Made by a program: the position numbers and the translations under genes. The notes beneath the pieces were generated by a model that worked only from the letters and a program-made list of their open reading frames with translations, was not told the origin of the DNA and ran no database searches. From Dunaliella salina (taxonomy: Eukaryota > Chlorophyta > Chlorophyceae > Chlamydomonadales > Dunaliellaceae), in contig MU070089.1 of NCBI GenBank assembly GCA_002284615.2, positions 65,808 to 107,071 of the forward strand: DNA of 41,264 nt, given 5' to 3'. Positions 1 through 11,114 of the stretch are shown piece after piece; position 1 is the stretch's first letter, and each line of letters opens with the position of its first letter.

Positions 1-469
1 TGGTAGAAAGCAGAGGGGAGCAGCCCAGACTGTGAGAGGGCAGAGCAGCAACATGAAGGGCAATGGCAAGAAGCAGAAATCCTGATTGCCTTCCTTTTTA
101 CCTTTTAAAAAAGAGATCGTAGTGGCTGGTGCAGCAGCAGGGGGGCCACTTGCTTTGGGCGCTGGGGTAAAGAGTCGAGGGGCTGCAGGAGCTGCAAGAA
201 AGTGGAGGGGAGCAGCCCAGACTGTGAGTGGTAAGGGCAGCAACATGAAGGGCAATGGCAAGAAGCGGAAATCCTGATTGTTTTCCATTTTACCTTTGAA
301 AGAGGAGGTTGTAGTGGCTGGTGCAGCAGCAGGGGGGCCACTTGCTTTGGGCGCTGGGCTAAAGAGTCGAGGGGCTGCAGGAGCTGCAGGACATCGGAGG
401 GGAGCAGCCCAGATTGTGAGTGGTGAGGGCAGCAACATGAAGGGCAATGGCAAGAAGCAGAAATCCTGA
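1..469 (+). repeat. 192-base tandem repeat carrying a small C-terminal exon
   Basis: Two full 192-base units (86-277 and 278-469) follow a partial unit. Each reads as 64 codons with a stop at the same place. The reading is Gly/Ala-rich (GAAAGGPLALGAG) and ends in a basic tail (GNGKKRKS or GNGKKQKS) just before TGA. Because the unit is a multiple of three and each copy keeps its stop, this looks like a duplicated terminal exon of a gene that starts left of the window. The sequence just before each block is pyrimidine-rich, as expected of a splice acceptor. I do not recognise the protein; the basic tail resembles a nuclear-localisation signal. A non-coding satellite is the alternative. Confidence 0.45.
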
Positions 470-1815
470 TTGCCTGTGGTATGACCTTCTGGTGAGGCCA
501 TGACAGACCTTTGTTGCTGGTTATGGCAAACATTTGGTGCAAGCGATGGCCTTTGGTATAGGCTATGACAGACCTTAGATGCAGGCTATGACCTGCAAAG
601 CAAGCAGGTGCGCTGAAAAGTCTGAGGTGCCTGAGTCCAGCCGCTTCAGCCGCACTTCAGCCATTATTTTTCGGATCTCGCCCATGAGGCAGAATGACCA
701 ATTGAAAATAGCACCTGCGTGCTGACAATGGAGCTCTTGGACGCAAGCTGGAGGCAGAATGACCAATAGAAAAGAGCACTTGCGTGCTGGCAATGGAGCT
801 CTGAGGGTGCGGGCTTTTTTGGTGGCAGCAGGTGTGTCAGAGATTGCTGACAATTTGTTAACAGGTGTGGCCGCAGATGTTGAAGATGCCATGCAATTGC
901 AACCAGGAATTGTGCTCATTGAATGATGTGTGTACTGCATGTGCTGATTAGCCCTATCCAAACTCACCAAAATAAAGCTGGAGAAACTTAGGAGTTACCC
1001 ATCATAAGTTGTGTGTGATGAAGGAATTTCGGTGGTTGCCTAGGTTTATGGTTCTGAAACCCAAGCTTGGACGTTTTGGTCATCCAAAACAACGCACGTA
1101 TCAGAGCCTGAAAAGAAAGGTCAGTCTGCGCAGGCCATTGACAGCTTTCACTGAGAAAAGACTTCTTGGCTAGCAGGGAACCTGAAAGAGCACAAAATAG
1201 GCCAGGCCATAGCCTCCTTTACCTTTGATGACAGAGGGGTTTTCCCCTGCCTGCTTTGTTTATTTATGCTTCCCTGATTTGTATTGGATGATTCATATTT
1301 GATGATTAATGTTGAATTTGTATTGGATGATGCATCTTGAATGATTCACAATGGACGATTTACATTGGTATTGTGCAGATAATTTTGTGATACATTCTGT
1401 GTGCAACCGACATAGCATTTTTTGCAGCTTATTGTCCTAACCCCAGGGTTCTAGGGCTTCTCAATATGCCAGGTTGCTCACTTATATAGCAAATCTCTGT
1501 GTTGAGTGCTGAGGCTAATTACACATGACAGCTTGACTTTGCTTTGCTCACAAAAGACGGTTGTGTAATGTGTTCTGCTAAGGTTGGCTTACTTATTCCC
1601 GGATCTGTGCTTTGGCAATTTCTATTGGATGGATGAGAGATTGGGTAATGCACGCTGATTGACGCAGGTCAAGCATGGCTTTGATGCCATTCACTTTGTA
1701 GATGCCTGATGTCTGATGCAACTTTGAGACATTTGATGGTTTCCCCTGTTAAAGTAAGGTAAGGTTACATCGCTTCCCTGTTAACAGCCTTGGCTCAGAT
1801 TTACAGACTTACAGA
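470..1815. other. No gene recognised
   Basis: Directly after the 192-base repeats, short imperfect repeats of the form GGCTATGACAGACCTT occur (about 470-600), possibly the 3' untranslated end of that gene. Around 1270-1370 are loose direct repeats built on TTGGATGATT. The open frames here are short and have no recognisable motif. Confidence 0.5.
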
Positions 1816-2459
1816 TCTAAATGGGGGGACCTTCAGCCAGATTGTTCAACTGGTCGGCCTGTGACTGGTCCTTGCCGGCCAACATAATATCCGTAAGCTC
1901 AGAAATAAACAAATAAAGCTTGTTGTTATGTTGCAAGAGGAAATTATGCAGAGCCTGGCCACGAAATTACTGTTAATATGGTTGTTCCATTGAAAAAACA
2001 TCAGAGAAGCAGTTGAACAGGTAAGCATACTTTCTCAAATCAGAAACATCTGTGTTCCTGCACGTCAAAAGGGCATGGACTTCGTCCTGAATCTCATCAC
2101 TAGAGCAGCAATCACACACGAGAGAGTCCCAAGCCGCTGTCTCCACCTTCAGTCTGCGTGCCCTAAGTCTGAAACGGCTAACATTCCTCACGACATGTTG
2201 AGACAGATCCAAATGCATGTGTCTCGGTAAGCGGGCCGGGGCACGCACATTGTGGTTAAGAGGCACTGCAAACATAGTTTGATAGGTTGCCAATTTACCG
2301 TAAGTTTCCCGTTGGTTTACTCCCTCAACATCTCTCCACACTGCCTGCAACCTGTGCCTGAGGTCAGCAGTGAACTCTCGAGTAGGAATAGGAGTACCCT
2401 GCTGCACATTTTCAACAAAGGAATCACAGCGCTGCAAGCCTTGAAAGGCATCTAAAACT
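1816..2459 (-). pseudogene. LINE-A copy 1: 5'-truncated C-terminal fragment
   Basis: This fragment repeats the last part of the adjacent longer LINE-A copy. It starts inside the coding region at the residues LDAFQGLQRCDSF and runs through the Cys/His cluster CDCC...EIQDEVHALLTC, a zinc-binding motif typical of the region downstream of non-LTR reverse transcriptases. Its reading frame is broken compared with copy 2 (missing residues near the CDCC motif and in the RKYAYLF segment). The 3' end is a degenerate ATCTGTAAGTCTGTAAATC-like tail. It begins at the very base where the tail of copy 2 ends. Confidence 0.75.
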
Positions 2460-2475
2460 TGATTTGGATTTGGAT

Positions 2476-3693
2476 TTACATTTGGGGACCTTCAGCCAGA
2501 TAGTTCGACTGATCAGCCTGTGACTGGTCCTCGCCAGCCAACATAATATCCATAAGCTCAGAAATAAACAAATAAAGCTTGTTGTTGTGTTGCAAGAGGA
2601 AATCCTGCACACCCTGGACACTAACTTGCTGTAAATAAGGTTGTTCCATTGAAAAAACACCTGAGAAGCAGTTGAACAGGTAAGCATACTTTCTCCTCAA
2701 ATCACAAACAGCTGCGTTTCTGCACGTCAAAAGGGCATGGACTTCATCCTGAATCTCAGCACTAGAGCAGCAATCACACACGAGAGAGGTTCGAGAATCC
2801 CAAGCCGCTGTCTCCACCTTCAACCTGTGTGCCCTAAGTCTGAAACGGCTAACATTCCTTACGACATGTTGAGACAGATCCAAATGCATGTNTCTCGGTA
2901 AGCGGGCTGGGGCACGCACATTGTGGTCAAAAGGCACTGCAAACAAAGTTTGATAGGTTGCCAATTTACTGTAAGTCTCCCGAGGGTTTACTCCCTCAAC
3001 ATCTCTCCACACTGCCCACAACCTGTGCCTTAGGTCAGCAGTGAACTCTTGAATAGAAATAGGTGTACCCTGCCGCACAGCTTCAACAAAGGAATCACAG
3101 CGCCGCAATCCTTGAAAGGCATCTAAAACTTGAGCAGTCCAGCAAGAAGGCTCACGAGAATGAATGTCCAGATCCTCCTCCAGCACTCTTCCCAGCGTCT
3201 CGCTGTTGGACTTGAGCATGCCGTTATACATTTTAACAACAGACCTGAACCAGTCAAACTGGAGCAGCTCATGACCACACTCCCGCAAAACAGCCCAGTT
3301 TGGAGTGGTACGTTTGACGCCCAGCATGCTTTTAAGATAACTCGTGTGCCGCACTTGCAGCCACTCGCAAACTCCTTGCCCTCTTTAATGTAATCAGTTC
3401 CCCACAACTGCCCTGCATACAGTCCAGCCGGAACCACATACGTCTTCCCAAGCCACAGAGAGACACATGGCCTATTTGCCAGAGAGTGCTCACGAACAAA
3501 TTGATGTACCCGAAAAGCAGACGCCATGAACAGACCAGTAGCATGCTCAGAGGACTTAGTCATGCTCATGCGCTTGTGAAACATAATGCTGAGGTACTTA
3601 AAAGACTCCTTGTGTGCCAGTGGCACCCCCTCAACATGAAACACAGGCAGATCTGACCCTGAGGGATTGAAGTGAACTACCTCAGATTTAGCG
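2476..3693 (-). pseudogene. LINE-A reverse transcriptase thumb and zinc-binding C-terminal domain
   Basis: This continues the reverse transcriptase after the insertion. It reads KSEVVHFNPSG, VPLAHKESFKYLSIMFH (the usual segment after the YADD block in LINEs) and WGTDYIKEGKEF. A frameshift near 3350 leads into a long frame with LPR..HLDLSQHVVRNVSRF and CDCCSSAEIQDEVHALLTC, a CxCC...H...C zinc-binding cluster. It ends at YLAEGPQM just before the AAATCC tail. One ambiguous base lies at 2892. At least one frameshift separates the thumb from the C-terminal domain. Confidence 0.8.
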
Positions 3694-3821
3694 GTGTTTT
3701 TTTTTTGTTACAGCGACCCAAGGAAATGGCGATTTCTCATAAGGGCCTTTGCTCCTTCATGAACAAAAATGACCAGCGAAAAGGCTGGGGATCCTAAGAA
3801 AACCAAAAGGCAAGGCCCACA

Positions 3822-4010
3822 GGAAGGACAGGCGCGAAGGCGAGCAAAATCCACTAGGAAGGACAGGCGTGAAGGAAAGCTAAGTCCACAAGGAAGGACA
3901 GCCGTGAAGAAGAGCAAAATCCACTAGGAAGGACAGGTGTGAAGGAAAGCAAAGTCTACTGGGAAGGACAGGCGTGAAGGAGAGCAAAGTTCACAGGGAA
4001 GGACAAGGGG
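3822..4010. repeat. 35-base tandem repeat in the 3' part of the A-tailed insertion
   Basis: Units starting GGAAGGACAGGCGTGAAGG recur every 35 bases at 3822, 3857, 3892, 3927 and 3962, with a partial unit at 3997. It lies between the ORF and the A-tail, so in the transcript it would be 3' untranslated sequence. Confidence 0.8.
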
Positions 4011-4317
4011 GAAGGGGCAAAGAACTAGCAAAGGAAAGCACCTTCAACGCTCAAGGCAGGTCTGCCGACAAAACTAAGGGAGCCAAACTTCTCTAGCAGA
4101 GGCCAACCAAGGGGCAAAGTCACTGGACTACAGGCAAACACTGAACCCTGCCCACGACACACACACACACACACAAGAAGGCGGGTTGACAAGCACTAGG
4201 CACAAAGATCACCTCAAAGGAGGGGGAACTTAGCTAAAACACGACTGCTACACAGAAGGCACATAACACGTGCCTCCCACCCTCCTCTAGGAGGGGTTTA
4301 ACTCCCTAAGTCCCACT

Positions 4318-5136
4318 CTAGCCACTGGGATCCCCCTTCTGCACCTCGATAGGGCCCTCATGCTCCAACCAAGTCACCAAAGCCAGGGCAGCCTCTCTCT
4401 GTTGCTCAGGTGGAGTGGCTCCCAACATCCGGCTTACCCGCTGGTACATGATGTCCCTGCCCCGCTTTGAGTTCTCCCCCAGAAACTTGAGATACCCTTT
4501 CCAAGCGGTCTTGGACATGGCTCCCTTAAGGGAAGAGGGGGCCTGCTGATGCTGGCTCCTTGGGGGCTGTTGCTGCTGCTGGAGAGGGGGACGAGGAGCG
4601 GCCAAAGAGGTGAGGGCGCGCTGGGTCTGGACGGAGGGTGCGGGGTGGGACTTCTTGACGGAGTGTGTGGGGTGTGACTCCTTGATGGAGTGTGTGGGAC
4701 GGGACTTCTTGACGGAGTGTGTGGGGCGGGACTCCTTGACGGAGTGTGTGGGGCGGGAATCCTTGACGGAGTGTGTGGGGCGGGAGGCGGGGGCCTGGAA
4801 CATGCTCGTGTAGGCATGGGCATCCTGGGGGGGAATGGAGAGGGTGGGGACGGGTGCCTCCTTGACGGAGGAGCATGGGGCGGGAGCTTGGACCACTGAG
4901 CGCAGCCTCTTTGGGGAGTGCGTCCGCAAATGTACGGGGGAAGAGCGGTTGCGCCGGGAGTTACTCCGACGTGGAGAGGAGAGGCGCTCTTGGGTTGCCG
5001 CTTGCTTGCTTGCTTGCTTGGCTTGTTGCTGAAGCTTCCGCTCCTGCTTCTTGATGGATTCCAGGTCCATGTCGAGCTTGGCAGTCGGGGACAAGCGGGA
5101 GTGGGGGTCCCGGGGGACGGAGTGCCAGTTCGTCAT
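4318..5136 (-). CDS. Ser/Pro/basic protein with six 9-residue repeats, inside the A-tailed insertion
   Basis: Function not recognised. From the first ATG (5136) it encodes 272 residues, and the frame is also open a little upstream. Layout: a Lys/Gln-rich, likely helical stretch (KKQERKLQQQAKQASKQ); a basic Ser/Arg segment; six copies of a 9-residue repeat of the form SRPTHSVKE; a Gln/Pro-rich stretch; and a better-ordered C terminus of about 65 residues (KTAWKGYLKFLGEN ... ALALVTWLEHEGPIEV). The repeat comes from 27-base DNA units. The intact frame contrasts with the broken LINE around it. It could be a retroelement ORF1-like nucleic-acid-binding protein or a retroposed host gene. Confidence 0.5.
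   Translation of the reverse strand: MTNWHSVPRDPHSRLSPTAKLDMDLESIKKQERKLQQQAKQASKQAATQERLSSPRRSNSRRNRSSPVHLRTHSPKRLRSVVQAPAPCSSVKEAPVPTLSIPPQDAHAYTSMFQAPASRPTHSVKDSRPTHSVKESRPTHSVKKSRPTHSIKESHPTHSVKKSHPAPSVQTQRALTSLAAPRPPLQQQQQPPRSQHQQAPSSLKGAMSKTAWKGYLKFLGENSKRGRDIMYQRVSRMLGATPPEQQREAALALVTWLEHEGPIEVQKGDPSG
4630..4791 (-). repeat. 27-base tandem repeat (6 units) coding 9-residue repeats
   Basis: Six consecutive 27-base units start at 4630, 4657, 4684, 4711, 4738 and 4765. They differ by a few bases each and keep the reading frame of the 272-residue protein. Confidence 0.85.
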
Positions 5137-5183
5137 CGCCGATGGGGATGAAGCAATGACGCTGCGCACAAATTACATTTTCA

Positions 5184-5862
5184 GTGTTGATAATCAAGTG
5201 CTTACATTGAGCATACGCATGCAAGCGGCTCAGCATGGCCAGCAAAGCATGAGGATCATTGGCCATCAGCTGATCTGCAGAGTCAGGTCATCAGCGTACA
5301 ACATGTGCGTCACATGGAACTCAGCTGTACCCGTGACAGCACCTTGCACCCTTTCCGCAATTTCATCACTGTCATTCACATACAGAGAGAAAAGCAGAGG
5401 GGATAGAGGGCACCCCTGCTTTACACCCATGTTAGGGTTCACCCAAGCAGTCTTCTGTCCATCCCTCAAAATATGCTCATCAACATCGTACATACTTTTA
5501 ACGATGGACAAGAGAGGAGTGGGCATACGTGTGCGCTGCAGGTGCTGCCAGAGTGCCTGCCTAGGCCCTAGGGCCCGGGGATGGTGTCGTAGGCTTGCTT
5601 AAAGCCAGTGAATGCTGTGTGTAGCCGGCTAGATTGCCAGGCTGGATTGTGCGTGCAGCATGCTGTAGGTGCCTTAAAATGTAGATGGACTGGAGGGTGT
5701 TCGTGCCCGGGTAGAAACCAAATTGTGTGTCAGGGATCTTATTCAACGCCACGCACCAGTATATACATATATGTGACAAGAGAACGAATCACATTAACAT
5801 ACAAGCGGTAAATTGTGCCACTAACAGCCAGCATGCGGTAGCTGTTAGGCCTTGGCTCAGAC
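5184..5862 (-). pseudogene. LINE-A reverse transcriptase, catalytic part
   Basis: This is the palm and fingers region of a non-LTR reverse transcriptase. Successive RT blocks can be read with small frame changes: QFGFYPGTNTLQS; FKQAYDTIPRA, holding the first catalytic Asp; GVKQGCPLSPLLFSLYVND; and YADDL, the catalytic Asp pair. The sequence then reads ALLAMLSRLHAYAQ...LIIN and stops where another element has inserted. The region from about 5780 to 5560 carries stops and frameshifts, so the copy is dead. The sequence continues after the insertion at 3693 with KSEVVHFNPSG. Confidence 0.85.
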
Positions 5863-8199
5863 ATAAGCTCACACTTGCTTCGAGTCAAGTAGGGGGGAGA
5901 TGGCTTCCTACCTTGCCTCCAATGAAGTTATGCGCTGATTGGTGTCCAGTGGTGTCACTAAACAAGGACATGGAAAAAGCCTGCGGCCCCATGTTCATTA
6001 AAATAGAACCCTCATTACTCTGTAAGGGGCAAAGGGAAGGCTGGAGGGAAGCAATTGAAACATGCCATTAGCATCAAAGGAGGGATGCTATGAGAGCAGG
6101 ATAAAACACGTAATGGGGGGGGAAAGGACCCTGGCAGGCTAGCACAGCTGTACCTGCCTATGTGAGCATCATCAATATTGCTTAAAGTCATTAGCTTGCA
6201 CTGGGTGACAACCTGCGTGCAAAAAGGAAGACGCCGACCATCAGCAAAGAAAGCGGTACAAGAGCATCCTTCCTACAACAAGGCCCGGAGCCCTGCATTG
6301 CACCTGGTGCTTCCCCTTCCAGTAGACAGTGGTGTGAACAATGGGTTTTGGCTTAAGCAGAAAGGACAGGTATATGAAGAAAGTAAGAGAAGCAATTGGA
6401 TAACATGTCATTAGGAAGCCCTTTGGTTCCCTACACATTCCATCCGTGTTTTTTGCCCATATTTTTGAAGGCCTTTTGAAAAGTCTACGCTTGGCTCAAG
6501 CTAAAATCCAGCATGCATCAAGGAAGACCTAACAGTCAGCGCTGACACTGAGAGAGCCCCACCAGCTCAGACCAAGATAAGGGGAGGCACAGAAGTCTGC
6601 CTCAGCGAAATGGCCGCCACCCCGTCACGCGAGACACTGCTGTCAAGAGCTCCAGCAAACTCTAGACTTAGCCCCAGAGCAGGCTATCCATCATCTCAGC
6701 ATGGCCCTTCTCTTGCACAGGGGCCAGCCATAGCTGCCGCACCAACTTAGGGTGCAAGAACAAGGATCTCCATAGCCAGAAACCTGTGTGCATTAAGGTT
6801 CCATAGCAAAACAAGCTAGCCAGGGTCCCTCAAACTTGGCATAGCGTAAACTGAACAAGGAGCCGACAGGACAGAACAGACGAAGGTTTGGTGGATTGCC
6901 ATATACTCGCGTGCAGGCATGTACAATTCTCTCTCTACCTTGTACTTCCTTGCCCCCAACTTTCTCACCAATAGAACTTGCCAAACATGTCTGTTTGGGT
7001 AGCTATTTCCTCTGGCCTTATTTCAATGCATAGGGGGCTCGGGTTTGAGGTTTGAGCACTCAGTGGACATTGCTAGTTTTACCTGGAAAGCGTTCAACCT
7101 AATGGGGTGTCTACTTCAGTGCAAAAGTAAAAGTCTATGCTGGACAGCAACCAGCTCGCAAGAAGAAAAGATGCAACAATCAGCATTGACACTAACAGCG
7201 ACTCAATCAGAGCCCCACAAATTGAGGCAAGATATGAGCAACCAGAACCATGCAGTCTGGCAGGTTGTCAGCCATCCGTCCAGTGTGCGCCTCACTCTTC
7301 TGTAAGCAGCCCGTCCTGCAACCTCCTTCTACCTTTACCTGCAATTCCTACGTTGCTCAAATTGCTGATTTCAATGGCATGTTTGGTTGCCATGCTGAAT
7401 CTTAATTATTGCTGAATCCTGGTCATGCAGTTAGTTAATTAGTTTGTTACCTTTATTCTTAGACTGGCTCAACAACTGGCCAACCAGTTGTTGAGAATTT
7501 GGTAGTACAATGGTCTGGATTTGACATCACCTATTCTCAGCATTGTAAACCAAACAGAGATGGAGTACTCTCCCATTGCCCTGGGAGGGGCAAAGGGGGA
7601 CATGTCCCTGTACAGGCCTGGCAACCGAGTACCAAAGCTGAGTATGTCTTCTGTGTGAAGAAAAAGTGCTGTGCTGCATCATGCGGGAGTGCAGCAAGGA
7701 ACAGCAAACCCAGAATCCCAGCAACCCTGCCTCACTCGCATCTCTTCCCATCAGCTCCGGTGAACTTGTCCTTTGTCTGGATGGTTGTAACCAGCTCTGG
7801 ACGTTAAACACCCATAGTGATCTGTGCTCACAAGTTGGTGATGTGTGTGTGACACTGATCTCGCACGAAATGGTGCTGGTACTTTTTGCTTTGCTTTTGC
7901 TCGAAGACCTGACGGCATGATCATAGAGTTTGGTAACAATTCTGAGGGTTTTTTCTCCAGGTAAGCCAAGTTTGCGGAGGGGGTCAATTGTGTATGGGTT
8001 GTAAACACTGTTTACATCCCACAAGTATGACTGGCAATTATACTAGTGTGTGATGTGACTCTGCTATTGCGGTGTCTGCTCCAAAGAAGTTTTGTGCGCA
8101 GGCTCTCGATGGTGTGTTTGTATTAATTTCGTGCAATGAAGAAAGTTTGTTCAGGCTTGGTGTCAGAGCAAATTCAGCTCAATGAGGTGGATCTCTCAG
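5863..8199. other. Repeat-derived DNA without a recognised gene
   Basis: Only short frames are present. Two segments (about 6480-6600 and 7125-7260) share a diverged sequence beginning AAAGTCTAYGCT, also seen at about 26757-26830, so it is a dispersed repeat. The 7385-7868 block recurs near 33.2 kb (see that entry). It includes a 12-base perfect inverted repeat at about 7468-7495 (CTCAACAACTGG, 4-base loop). Confidence 0.5.
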
Positions 8200-10160
8200 T
8201 CTCTGGGATTCACGTCTCTTGGGTGTTAGGTGGAGTTCTTGCCTTCAAGTAGTAGAATAATACCATCAGGGCGACTGAGTTGTGTATGTGGTGGCTGTCC
8301 AGATGGGAACACCCAATGCGGAATGTTTTGTTGGACACCATCAAGAATCTCCAGGAAGCATAGCCTTTCTGTGTTGCATGCATCCATAGTGGCAATGTGA
8401 AGTCCTAAGTCTCCTTTGCTGATCGCTTCAACACAAATTCTGAATACTTGATGATGACAATACGTATTCATTCTACTTATGTGTGGGTTGGTTCACCTAT
8501 ATAGGGTATGGGAGGTGCTGTCAGGTGCACCACATAGAGGGCAAAGATCAGGCCCAGGGTGGCAACTGAGGCGTCTGGCATGCTTGCCATTGTAGAGGGT
8601 GCCTGTTCGATAATTGATGACATTGGCCTGCTCTTTGAGGGTTACTGCTTTAATATGCAGAGGGTCCTAACTTAGCCATTTTGGGGCTTTTTTCACAGGA
8701 AACTTTGTTGAGGCTCCTTGGCCTCGCCTTCCCCAAAATTTTTCATATTGTTCTGTTCTATGGTTATAAAGACATAACCTAGCAAAAAAAGTTGTGGGAG
8801 ATTCGGCCCTGTGTGTAAGCTAGGGTGCCCCAAAATGGGAAAAAGGGTCAATTTGGTGAAAAATGGGAATTTTCCACATTACCCCATTTTCTCAAATTTA
8901 CCCTCAGACATGCAGCAGTGATATAGCAGACACCATTGTAAAAGGAATGGGGTCAATTGGTGGCCTGGCTGGGTCAGGGTGGGCAAGGACGCCTGGGAGG
9001 TCAAGTGGGCCCGCAAGCCTTCATCTCTGTTTTCACTCTAGGAGCATTTATCAGAAAATTTTTCCGGGTAGCTCGAACCAAAATTATCAAATAATTATAC
9101 AGATAATAAATTTTCAGTTTGGGGTCGAAAGTTTGAGGTTTTCTCAGATTTTCAACCAAACTTTGACCAGGCCTAGATCAGCCCCAGACGCAAGTTCCAG
9201 AATAAAAATTAGTGCTAAGGAAAGCTAGGCTTTTGAATGCATTACTTTTCAGTCTGGAACTAGCGTTTGACGAAAAGTTATAGCAATTCAGAGATGCACA
9301 CAGGAGTTGGGACCCTCTGTTTTATATGCCAGAAAGCATTATTGATTTTGAAATTAGCAGTGAGCTGATGATTGGACAATCTTTGCAGGTTTTGCCAATT
9401 TGTGTAGCTGTAAGTGTGAACGTTTGCTGTTCCCAACTTGTGTTTATCATGCATGATTTGTTTACCTTGGAAGTATGGAGGGGCCCAAATTTCTGTATGA
9501 GAGCCAGTCTTTTCACTGGCGTAGCAAGCCAACAAAGATCAGAGGGTTTGCTGCCTGATTGAGTGAGGTGTCAGCTTTATCAGGCAACTTTGCTGCTTGC
9601 AGCAAGAGCCTCAGCGTCTTTGTTACCAAGGATGCCACAGGATGCTATGTGATTCTTACTTTGTAGAAGTGGAAAGGGCCTTCTGAAGCATTAATGCAGG
9701 CTACGGTCTCTTTGAGTAGTGGTGTACGTAAGTGCGTGGACATACCATTGGGTTTTAGGGTCTGGTTTCCAAACTGATCCAGTGCTGAAGAACTGTCAGT
9801 TGTAATTGAAGTGTGCCCTTGATGTAGGGCTACCAAAATTGCAGCGAGCTCTGCTCTGTTAATAGTATAAGTGGGACCATGGTCCTTGGGAATTATTGTG
9901 CAGGTGATAGTTCTGGGGTGGTCAATGATTTCTGGAACAAAAAAAATGCTATGCGATGGCCTTTTGCAGATTCCTACTTTAGGAGTTTATGACACTGCCA
10001 TCTGGAAATGTCAAGTACCGCCAGTCCGAGATCTTGGGTTGCAGGAGTTGCATGCATGCATGTATATTAGGTCTGATATTTTTCCTCCTCGCACCTCAGC
10101 CAAAGGATTTGGGTCATATCTTGTCCTTGAACAGGAACTATAACTCCATCACCTGCCTTG
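8200..10160 (-). pseudogene. RH-2 element relic: RNase H plus zinc-binding C-terminal domain
   Basis: Read on the minus strand, about 10130-9560 is a degenerate RNase H: a TFPDGSV-like first-Asp strand, INRAELAAILVAL with the catalytic Glu, TTDSSSAL with the Asp, and a decayed last motif (YKVRITSHPVASL). Next come KQIMHDKHKLGTAN, then (8640-8200) VINYRTGTLYN, CPLCG..DSTSHTL (zinc-binding) and DACNTERLCFLEILDGVQ. The order matches the RH-1 and RH-2 copies elsewhere in the window. Stops and frameshifts are frequent. About 0.6 kb (roughly 8660-9270) of unrelated AT-rich sequence interrupts it and may be another insertion. Confidence 0.65.
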
Positions 10161-10436
10161 CACAAGGGGACTACGGGGGGGGAGGGGGGTTACTGGGCGT
10201 GCGGCAGAGGACAGCATGAGAAGGAGAGTCCGGGCGTCCAGGAGCATGGTGAACAATCCCCCAGATCCTCCTTAACTCTGTTTCTGGACCTCTCCTAGGC
10301 TAGCTGTTTCTAGTGTAGGTGTAGAGGGCCTTCTGGTGAGGCATCTGACTTCCCGGTTAGGAGTTCTTCCCTTAATGCACGCAGCCTCTGGCTTGCAAAG
10401 ACTTTTCTTTACTTTTCTTTCTTTTTCTCTCCATCA
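10161..10436 (+). mobile_element. RH-2 3' end with pyrimidine tail
   Basis: This matches the 3' end of RH-2 seen at 26.5-26.95 kb (plus) and 20.14-20.31 kb (minus). It holds the last codons, a 3' untranslated stretch with CTCCTAGGCTAGCTGT and TTAATGCACGCAGCCT, then a terminal run of CTTTTCTTT-type units. It is a 5'-truncated insertion. Confidence 0.65.
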
Positions 10437-11014
10437 GGGCAGCTTTTAAGGGGTCCGGTGCATCTTTTGTTCTCCTTGTGCATTCCACGTTCCAGTCCTG
10501 GGGATTGTTTTTGAGTGTCTGTGCCTGCCAAAACCTCTTGCTAGCAAGTAGATAGGGGTGACTCACAATCAGCTTATTTTGGGTGATTCACAATCAGCTT
10601 ATTTCTGTTGACACACGAGCAGCTTGTTTTTGTTGAGGAGTCTGCACCTGAGCAGTCTGAGAGGCCGACTGCAACCTGTGCAGCACATCAGAAACCTCAT
10701 TAGGTGCCCCTGGATGAGCTCAAGTCCTGCCACACTGCACGCATGCCTACAAGTACAACAGTGCATAGCCCTCTAAGTAAGGTGCCCAAGCTGGTCATAA
10801 TCATCATGATGGCAGACAAAGAATTCTGAAACCTTCCTTGTTTGGTCAGCCTAGATTGCTCATGCATGCTTGACCAGACAACAGTAACACTGAAGCCTGT
10901 GCTCAGTGGATAGAGCAAAATTACTTGAGGCAAGATAGGTGGGGCATGTGCTTGCCAGACACCGTACAGGGCAATGAAAGAGACAGGTAATGGCACTGAA
11001 AACCTGGAGGCACG

Positions 11015-11055
11015 CACACACAGTGTGTGTGTATGTGTGTGTGCGCACGCGCGCG

Positions 11056-11114
<59 letters not shown>

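Larger units (their letters stand above)
3699..5183 (-). mobile_element. 1.49-kb A-tailed insertion splitting the LINE-A reverse transcriptase
   Basis: The LINE-A reading frame stops at LIIN and resumes at AKSEVVHF. Between them lie 1485 bases flanked by the 5-base repeat AACAC (minus strand; 5184-5188 and 3694-3698). The insert's minus-strand 3' end is a run of A, preceded by TGTAAC. A poly(A) end with a short target duplication points to retroposition, either a non-autonomous or truncated retroelement or a processed transcript. It contains one ORF (4318-5136) and a 35-base tandem repeat in its 3' part. Confidence 0.6.
2460..5862 (-). mobile_element. LINE-A copy 2: non-LTR retrotransposon, 5'-truncated, interrupted
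   Basis: On the minus strand this element has a reverse transcriptase (5862 to 5184), resumes after an insertion (3698 to 2476), and ends in a short tandem tail of AAATCC units (about 2460-2478). No endonuclease or ORF1 is visible upstream, so the 5' part is missing. A simple-repeat tail rather than poly(A) is known in several LINE clades. The clade cannot be fixed without a phylogeny. The element has decayed: frameshifts are present in the first 150 bases of the RT part. Confidence 0.8.

Noticed and set aside
105..542. 145-codon minus-strand frame across the 192-base repeats
   Set aside because: It is the antisense of the tandem repeat. The plus-strand reading keeps a consistent stop and basic tail and is the better candidate.
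4434..4899. Several overlapping frames on both strands at 4.43-4.90 kb
   Set aside because: All arise from the 27-base tandem repeat read in other frames. The frame with ordered ends is the 272-residue one.
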